Positions 15,967 to 20,227 of a DNA stretch of 20,227 bases are shown here, piece by piece (the stretch's first letter is position 1; the number at the start of each line of letters is the position of its first letter). Position numbers and translations under genes: made by a program. The stretch covers positions 1-20,227 of the forward strand of contig CAZGAH010000080.1 in NCBI GenBank assembly GCA_964523295.1, in the 5' to 3' direction. A model generated the notes under the pieces. That model was not told the origin of the DNA. It did not search any database and saw nothing but the letters and a program-made list of their open reading frames with translations. The DNA comes from CAZGAH01 sp964523295. GTDB lineage: Bacteria; Desulfobacterota; Desulfovibrionia; Desulfovibrionales; Desulfovibrionaceae.

Positions 15967-16326
15967 ATGACCAATGTTGCCATCATCCGCTGCGAAAAAA
16001 ACGAAAAGTCCTGCCCGCTGACCAGCTGCCTGCGCTGCCTCGAAAACGCCGAACAGGGTTTCGCCAGCTACGAAAACCCCCGGCTCGTCGGCGTGTTCAC
16101 CTGCCGCTGCCCGGGCGACGAGGTGTCGGCCCTGGCCAAAATTTTGCATAAAAAGGGCGCCGAGGCCATTCACCTGTGTACCTGCCTGTACGCCAAAAAG
16201 ACCGCTGACGGCTGGATGCAGCAGAACGGCGGCTTCTGCGACAAGGTCGAGACCCTGTGCCGGACGATCCAGGAGGCCACGGGCCTGCCCTGCGTCAAGG
16301 GCACGGCGCATCTGCCGAAAGATTAG
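15967..16326 (+). CDS. CGGC-domain-like small cysteine-rich protein
   Basis: A 119-residue protein that reads VAIIRCEKNEKSCPLTSC early, then LVGVFTCRCPGD, GAEAIHLCTCLYAKKTADGW and a C-terminal GFCDKVETLC. This order matches CGGC-domain (PF08821-type) proteins, probably metal-binding, of unknown function. The eponymous CGGC is replaced by Cys-Arg-Cys. A GGAGAAG precedes the ATG. The stop codon TAG lies inside repeat copy B, so the repeat may have replaced the original C-terminus. It is the last gene of the metal-cluster run. Confidence 0.8.
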   Translation: MTNVAIIRCEKNEKSCPLTSCLRCLENAEQGFASYENPRLVGVFTCRCPGDEVSALAKILHKKGAEAIHLCTCLYAKKTADGWMQQNGGFCDKVETLCRTIQEATGLPCVKGTAHLPKD

Positions 16327-16433
16327 CGCAGTTTCGCCTTGAAACAAGGCTCCCCCCTGAAACAATGTCCCATTGTTTCAGGGAACTGCATAAGAGCATC
16401 TAAACTTTTTCAAAGTTAAGATGCTCTAGCGCC
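16322..16433 (+). repeat. Three-hairpin dispersed repeat, copy B
   Basis: This 112-bp element differs from copy A at four positions and is inverted relative to it. Hairpin 1 is GCCTTG-AAA-CAAGGC (16336-16350). Hairpin 2 is a perfect 13-bp stem, CCCTGAAACAATG with loop TCC (16355-16383). Hairpin 3 is AGAGCATCT/AGATGCTCT enclosing AACTTT-TTC-AAAGTT with one A-A mismatch (16393-16427). TAGCGC is present at both ends. It starts within the last codons of the CGGC-type gene and supplies its stop. Folding in RNA would make it a likely transcript end, although it has no T-run. Confidence 0.88.
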
Positions 16434-16471
16434 TGTTCATCGGAAAACCGCGCGGCCCGTCCATCCATGCT

Positions 16472-16500
16472 TTGACTTTTACCAGATTCATGCTTATGTT
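16472..16500 (+). promoter_or_regulatory. Candidate promoter giving a leaderless message
   Basis: TTGACT (16472-16477), a 17-base spacer and TATGTT (16495-16500) form a good -35 and a fair -10. The expected start point, about seven bases on, coincides with the ATG at 16507. The gene has no Shine-Dalgarno sequence, consistent with leaderless translation. Prediction only. Confidence 0.5.
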
Positions 16501-16506
16501 CACAGC

Positions 16507-16872
16507 ATGGCAGAGCTGGTCTGGTTTCCCCCTGGTTCTACGGTTCCATCGCCCGCGGGAACCGTTACGCCCGTTCCGGCGGGGTCTATCGACCCGGTTC
16601 CGGCAGGAAACGTGCTGGCCTCGCCGCCGGGAGAGACCCGTGCCGGGCCGGCCGGGCATCTGATCACAGAGGGCGCCGGTCACCTCGTCACGGTCGGTGC
16701 CGGAAGCCTGAGGACCGTCGGTGGCGGTCGCCTGGTCACCGTGGGCGGCGGGCATCTCACCACGGTAGGCGGCGGCCATCTCAACACGACAGGCGGCGGC
16801 CATCTGGTCACCTCGCCCGCCACCAATCCCCACGCCCCGGTAGCCGGGCGCATCGTGGATACCCTTGTATAG
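16507..16872 (+). CDS. Octapeptide-repeat protein, unrecognised
   Basis: A 121-residue protein I do not recognise. After MAELVWFPP, residues 10-105 divide without gaps into 12 octapeptides, each starting with Gly: for example GTVTPVPA, GSIDPVPA, GHLITEGA, GHLVTVGA, GRLVTVGG, GHLTTVGG, GHLNTTGG. Early units are Pro-rich and later ones Gly/Thr/Val-rich. There is no signal peptide, membrane segment or cysteine. The first Gly of the 12 units uses all four codons (ggt, gga, ggg, ggc), so the residue is kept while the third base varies; this supports coding on this strand. It lies between repeat copies B and C. A beta-solenoid-like or binding-repeat role is possible but speculative. A non-coding microsatellite-like origin is the main alternative. 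Confidence 0.55.
   Translation: MAELVWFPPGSTVPSPAGTVTPVPAGSIDPVPAGNVLASPPGETRAGPAGHLITEGAGHLVTVGAGSLRTVGGGRLVTVGGGHLTTVGGGHLNTTGGGHLVTSPATNPHAPVAGRIVDTLV
16534..16821 (+). repeat. 24-bp tandem repeat, 12 units
   Basis: Twelve contiguous degenerate 24-bp units encode the octapeptides of the gene at 16507. No unit shows an insertion or deletion. The last seven units (from about 16654) are much more alike in DNA than the first five, suggesting recent expansion at the 3' side. Confidence 0.75.
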
Positions 16873-16883
16873 CCTTGGGATCC

Positions 16884-16968
16884 AGCGCCGTTTCGCCTTG
16901 AAACAATGCCCCATTGTTTCAGGGAATTGCACAAGAGTACCTGAACTTTTTCAAAGTTAACCAGTGCT
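16884..16968 (+). repeat. Three-hairpin dispersed repeat, copy C (degenerate)
   Basis: Same orientation as copy B. It lacks 18 bases that in copy B lie between two TGAAACAA direct repeats, fusing hairpins 1 and 2 into one stem (CCTTGAAACAATG-CCC-CATTGTTTCAGGG). The inner stem AACTTT-TTC-AAAGTT of hairpin 3 is intact, but the outer arms and terminal TAGCGC have decayed. It provides the TAA that ends the neighbouring DUF4338 frame on the other strand. Confidence 0.75.
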
Positions 16969-17412
16969 TACCATTTTTGGTGACCATGGGCGGCCCCTAA
17001 AAAAAATTCGCTCAACGGTCAAGCAGGCTATTTTATTCCTGAGATTCCGAATAGGTCCAATGATGCAACCACGAATGCCGGGGGAGATCAGCCAAGGGGC
17101 AGGCGGTGGGGGGATAGCCTGGCTGGTCAGGTGTTGTCGAAAGCAGGACGTCAGAGGAAGAACCCGGATGCTTTGTACGGGGAGCGCGCAGGCATGTGCA
17201 GTATCAAGCTTGCCGCGGCCACGCGTATCGCTAAGGTATTGCCAGTTGGCAGCGCGATAGCACATTCCGCGGAAGCGGACCTTTTCGACCAAGGTATCGA
17301 GGAGCACAGGGCGATAGCCGTAGCGGGCATGCCCGTCGTCGGGGAGGCGACGGGAGGCGAGGCCGAGGAGCCTGAAGGCCAGGTGCCTGGAGTGCGAAAA
17401 GAATAAAAACGA
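16957..17412 (-). pseudogene. DUF4338 (DruA-like) C-terminal remnant
   Basis: The minus strand reads HLAFRLLGLASRRLPDDG, then HARYGYRPVLLDTLVE, RFRGMCYRAANWQYLSDTRG, RGKLDTAH and LPVQSIRVLPLTSCFRQHL. This is the characteristic end of DUF4338 proteins (ARYGYRP.LLETFV, GTCYRAANW..LG.T.GRGK). The family includes DruA of the Druantia defence system and many stand-alone genes in mobile regions. The N-terminal half is absent, homology fades near 17090, and the reading frame runs into copy C for its stop. No other Druantia genes are present. It is a mobile-region relic rather than a working defence gene. Confidence 0.7.
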
Positions 17413-17545
17413 CCGGCACCTCCGAGACGCTCGCGCGCCGCCGGCGCGGCCGTGACCCTGGTCGCAGGTCTACGCCTCAAGCCCGACCCGGGCGCTGTCT
17501 GACTGTTGGTGACCATTTCAGAACTCCGCCGCTGAGATCCGTTCA

Positions 17546-20227
17546 ATGAAGACGATATACCTGTTCCAGCCTGATTCCATCCAGAAGAAAATAACTCTGT
17601 GGGCCAGCCTCTGCCTCCTCGCAAGCGGGGTGGTCATTGTCGCCTACACGGTGTCGAATTCCCGGGCCCAAGCCATTGAAAACGCCGAAATCCGGGCCCT
17701 GGCCGAAGCCCGAACCCAGGCCAGCGTCGTAAAGGCGCATATTGAAGTCGGCCTCGACATGGCGAGGGTTCGTGCCCATGAACTGGCAGCGGTCAAACAA
17801 AAGACCGACCCGTTGCGCATCACCCGGGAGCAGGTCAACGCCATGATACGGCAGGTGTTGATCGAAAATCCCCAGTACATCGGGGTCTGGACCTTGTGGG
17901 AGCCCGACGCCTTTGACGGCCAGGACGCCCGCTACGCCAATACGGATGCGTATGGCGAATCCGGACGATTCTTTCCTTATTGGAACCGCGGGACCGGGAA
18001 GGTCTCGGTGGAGCCGATTATCAATTATGACACCGGGGATTGGTATCAGGAGCCGAAGCGTACGCACAGAGAGTACCTTACTGATATGTACAGCTATCCG
18101 GTCATGGGAAAAGACACGTGGATGATATCCGTCGTGGCCCCCATTGTCGTGGACGGCGTGTTTTATGGCGTTGCCGGGGAGGACATCTCTGTGACATTCC
18201 TCCAGGAGTATGCCGACGAGGTAAAACTTTTCAATGGCTCGGGAGAACTGTATCTCGTCGACAGCAATGGGCTCATAATGGCGGCTTCCGGCAAGGGAGC
18301 GCTGCGGGGCAAGCCCTTGCGCGATATCTCTGGCGAAAAGGCCCCGGGATGCCTTCAAGGCGCCATAAGTGGAAAGGAATGCATCGCGATGTCAAGCACT
18401 ACATTGACAGTCGCCGCGCCGATCCATTTTGGCCAGGTCGCCAGGCCATGGGCCGCGATCATCGTGGTGCCCGCGGGTGTTATTCTTGCCCCGGCCAACG
18501 TTCTGCTCTGGCGGTTGTCGGGAATATCCCTGGCCATGCTTCTTGCTGGCGTGGGAGGGGTCTGGCTTGTCGCTCGCCACCTCGCCCGGCCAATCGTTCA
18601 GGTGACGGAGGTTGCCCGGCGGGTGGCGGGAGGCGATTTGACGCAACGGATCGAACTGCCCCAACGCCGCGATGAATTGGGCGCTCTAGCCCAGGCCTTC
18701 AACCACATGACCCGGCAGCTGGGCAGCCTTTACGGCTCGCTGGAGGCGCGGGTGGAAGAACTCAGGCAGGCCAGCCAGGCCCTGCGCTCCAGTGAAGAAA
18801 AATTCAGGGCGATTTTTGAGAACGCCCTGGAAGGACTCTTTCAGACCTCGATCGAGGGGCGTTTCCTGAACGCCAACCCTTCCATGGCGCGGATACTGGG
18901 CTATGCTTCGGCTGAGGAGCTGATGTCCAGCGTTCAGGACATCGGTCGGAGTCTGTACGTCATCCCCGAGGAACGTACGGCACTCATCGAGGCCATGCGG
19001 CAACAAGGAGAAGTCGTCGAGCATGAGGTGCGACTGTTGCGAAAGGATGGGCAGGTAATCTGGACGTCCATCAGCGCCCGTCTTCAGCATGACTCCACGG
19101 GCGCCCCTGCGTTCATCGAGGGTTTTCTCACCGATATCTCCGAGCGCAAGCGCGCCGTCGAGGAATTGATTCAGTACCGCGACCACCTGGAGGACCTGGT
19201 CAAGGAGCGGACGACGGAGCTGGTCGCGGCCAAGGAAAAAGCGGACGCAGCCAACCAGGCCAAAAGCGCCTTTCTGGCGAACATGAGCCACGAATTGCGA
19301 ACACCCCTGAACGCCATTCTCGGATACTCCAAACTGCTCCAGAGGAATGCGGAATGCGCTCCCGAGCAAGCCCGCCATCTTGAAATCATCAATCGGAGCG
19401 GCGAGCATCTGCTGAGCCTGATCAACGAGATATTGGACATCTCCCGGATCGAGGCCGGCCAGACGCTCCTGAACCCTGGCAGCTTCGACCTGCCCGGAAT
19501 GCTCGGCGACCTGGAAAGCATGTTTCTCCAAAAGACCGAAGATAAAAAGCTGCGCTTCGAGCTGCAGGGGGTAACGCTGGTCCCGCGCTTTGTCTTCGGA
19601 GATGAAGGCAAGCTGCGCCAGGTCCTGACAAATCTTCTGGCCAACGCGGTCAAATTCACCGACAAGGGGCGCGTCATCCTGCGGGTCGCCTCGCGTGAGG
19701 CAGAACGCGACGAAATGCGCCTTTCTTTCGAAGTGGAGGACACGGGCACGGGCATCGCCCCGGAGGAACTGGAAAAGGCATTCGAATACTTCGAGCAGAC
19801 CGAAAGTGGGAAAAAGAGCAGGGAGGGTACCGGTCTGGGCCTCGCCATAAGCCGCGACTTCGTTCGCATGATGGGCGGCAAACTCACGGCGACCAGTGTC
19901 GTGGGACAGGGCAGCGTCTTCCGTTTCGATATTTCCGTCAAACGGGGAGAAGCAACGGCACGGCGCCGCTCTCGCCAGATCATTGGCCTTCAGCCGGAGC
20001 AGGCTATCCCTCGCGTCCTGGTTGCCGAGGACAATGAGTACAGCCGCGAGCTGTTGACAACGCTACTCGGGTCGGCAGGCTTTGAAGTCCGCGACGCTGC
20101 CGACGGCGCCCAAGCCGTTCAGGTTGCCCTGGAGTGGAAGCCTCACTTCATCTGGATGGACATTCGCATGCCTGTCATGGACGGCATCGAGGCGACCCGG
20201 CGCATCAGACAAACGGAAGCAGGAGCG
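17546..20227 (+). CDS. Membrane hybrid sensor histidine kinase (dCache-HAMP-PAS-HisKA-HATPase-REC), cut by window end
   Basis: The frame has 894 codons and no stop before the right edge. TM1 is at about residues 16-36, then a periplasmic dCache-like sensor (37-300, with IGVWTLWEPDAFDG and YPVMGKDTWMISVVAPI typical of Cache domains), TM2 at 327-346, HAMP (347-400), PAS (417-540), a coiled linker, and HisKA with phosphorylated H582 (FLANMSHELRTPLNAIL). The ATPase domain has N700 in the N box and GTGLGLAISRDF. A receiver domain starts near 823 with D872 as phosphoacceptor (WMDIRMPVMDGIEATRRIR). An Hpt or second receiver may follow beyond the window. It would sense a small periplasmic ligand and start a phosphorelay. 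The ATG at 17546 has only a weak GAG upstream. Confidence 0.93.
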   Translation, partial: MKTIYLFQPDSIQKKITLWASLCLLASGVVIVAYTVSNSRAQAIENAEIRALAEARTQASVVKAHIEVGLDMARVRAHELAAVKQKTDPLRITREQVNAMIRQVLIENPQYIGVWTLWEPDAFDGQDARYANTDAYGESGRFFPYWNRGTGKVSVEPIINYDTGDWYQEPKRTHREYLTDMYSYPVMGKDTWMISVVAPIVVDGVFYGVAGEDISVTFLQEYADEVKLFNGSGELYLVDSNGLIMAASGKGALRGKPLRDISGEKAPGCLQGAISGKECIAMSSTTLTVAAPIHFGQVARPWAAIIVVPAGVILAPANVLLWRLSGISLAMLLAGVGGVWLVARHLARPIVQVTEVARRVAGGDLTQRIELPQRRDELGALAQAFNHMTRQLGSLYGSLEARVEELRQASQALRSSEEKFRAIFENALEGLFQTSIEGRFLNANPSMARILGYASAEELMSSVQDIGRSLYVIPEERTALIEAMRQQGEVVEHEVRLLRKDGQVIWTSISARLQHDSTGAPAFIEGFLTDISERKRAVEELIQYRDHLEDLVKERTTELVAAKEKADAANQAKSAFLANMSHELRTPLNAILGYSKLLQRNAECAPEQARHLEIINRSGEHLLSLINEILDISRIEAGQTLLNPGSFDLPGMLGDLESMFLQKTEDKKLRFELQGVTLVPRFVFGDEGKLRQVLTNLLANAVKFTDKGRVILRVASREAERDEMRLSFEVEDTGTGIAPEELEKAFEYFEQTESGKKSREGTGLGLAISRDFVRMMGGKLTATSVVGQGSVFRFDISVKRGEATARRRSRQIIGLQPEQAIPRVLVAEDNEYSRELLTTLLGSAGFEVRDAADGAQAVQVALEWKPHFIWMDIRMPVMDGIEATRRIRQTEAGA

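Noticed and set aside
16654..16821. 24-bp periodic repeats as a possible CRISPR array
   Set aside because: Units are contiguous with no unique spacers and keep a reading frame, so it is a coding tandem repeat.
16426..16932. A 168-codon minus-strand frame opposite the octapeptide-repeat gene
   Set aside because: It also inherits the 24-bp period, but the conserved-Gly synonymous codon pattern and the promoter favour the plus strand; I could not exclude it fully.
16322..16968. Integron-like cassette with repeat copies B and C as attC sites
   Set aside because: The elements fold into three successive hairpins rather than one long imperfect stem, and I could not find the GTTRRRY core sites.
16957..17412. 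An active Druantia defence system
   Set aside because: Only a truncated DUF4338 segment is present and no other Druantia genes are visible.

Overview
The window looks like a chromosomal stretch from a high-GC, strictly anaerobic, sulfate-reducer-type deltaproteobacterium (Desulfovibrionales-like). This is an inference from gene content: a CIRCE-controlled groESL, a set of NifX-like and MinD-like iron-sulfur proteins resembling the Desulfovibrio orange-protein (ORP) cluster, a sigma-54-type promoter, CheD, a CheY-like regulator and a hybrid kinase. I ran no database search; family names come from motif recognition.

Layout. Positions 1-743 hold an edge fragment and a small YdjM/DUF457-type membrane protein. 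A CheY-like regulator (866-1234, minus) diverges from a tightly coupled plus-strand run: cheD, an HDOD protein and a periplasmic amidase (overlapping start/stop codons), then a class II aldolase-like protein with a cysteine cluster. Positions 5200-5987 are an insertion-sequence graveyard on the minus strand, with pieces of an IS1634-type transposase, IS66 TnpB and IS66 TnpC; a 112-bp three-hairpin repeat (copy A) sits where the TnpC catalytic core is missing. Next is minus-strand groES-groEL (6033-8014), with a perfect CIRCE operator and a promoter.

Positions 8475-16326 form the main accessory block, all on the plus strand. A GG-N10-GC sigma-54 promoter precedes, in order, a NifX-like/hexapeptide/zinc-ribbon fusion, a DUF5320 protein, an ORP/MTH1175-like NifX protein, a ferredoxin-MinD ATPase, a COG0731-type radical SAM enzyme, a second ferredoxin-MinD ATPase, an Mrp ATPase with a degenerate NifU-like N-terminus, another NifX-like protein, a PaaI-type thioesterase, a COG1237-type metallo-beta-lactamase-fold protein and a CGGC-type protein. 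The likely theme is assembly, transfer or positioning of a metal-sulfur cluster by P-loop ATPases.

Repeat copy B (16322-16433) supplies the stop codon of the CGGC gene and is the mirror image of copy A, so inverted copies bracket about 10.9 kb that includes groESL and the metal-cluster operon. Between copies B and C (16884-16968) lies an unrecognised 121-residue protein made almost entirely of 12 octapeptide repeats, with a promoter placed as if its mRNA were leaderless. A DUF4338 (DruA-like) remnant follows on the minus strand. A large hybrid sensor histidine kinase (17546 onward) runs off the right edge.

The most unusual items are the octapeptide-repeat gene, the three-hairpin repeat family that ends three different reading frames, and the extended single-direction ORP-like operon with its fused first gene.
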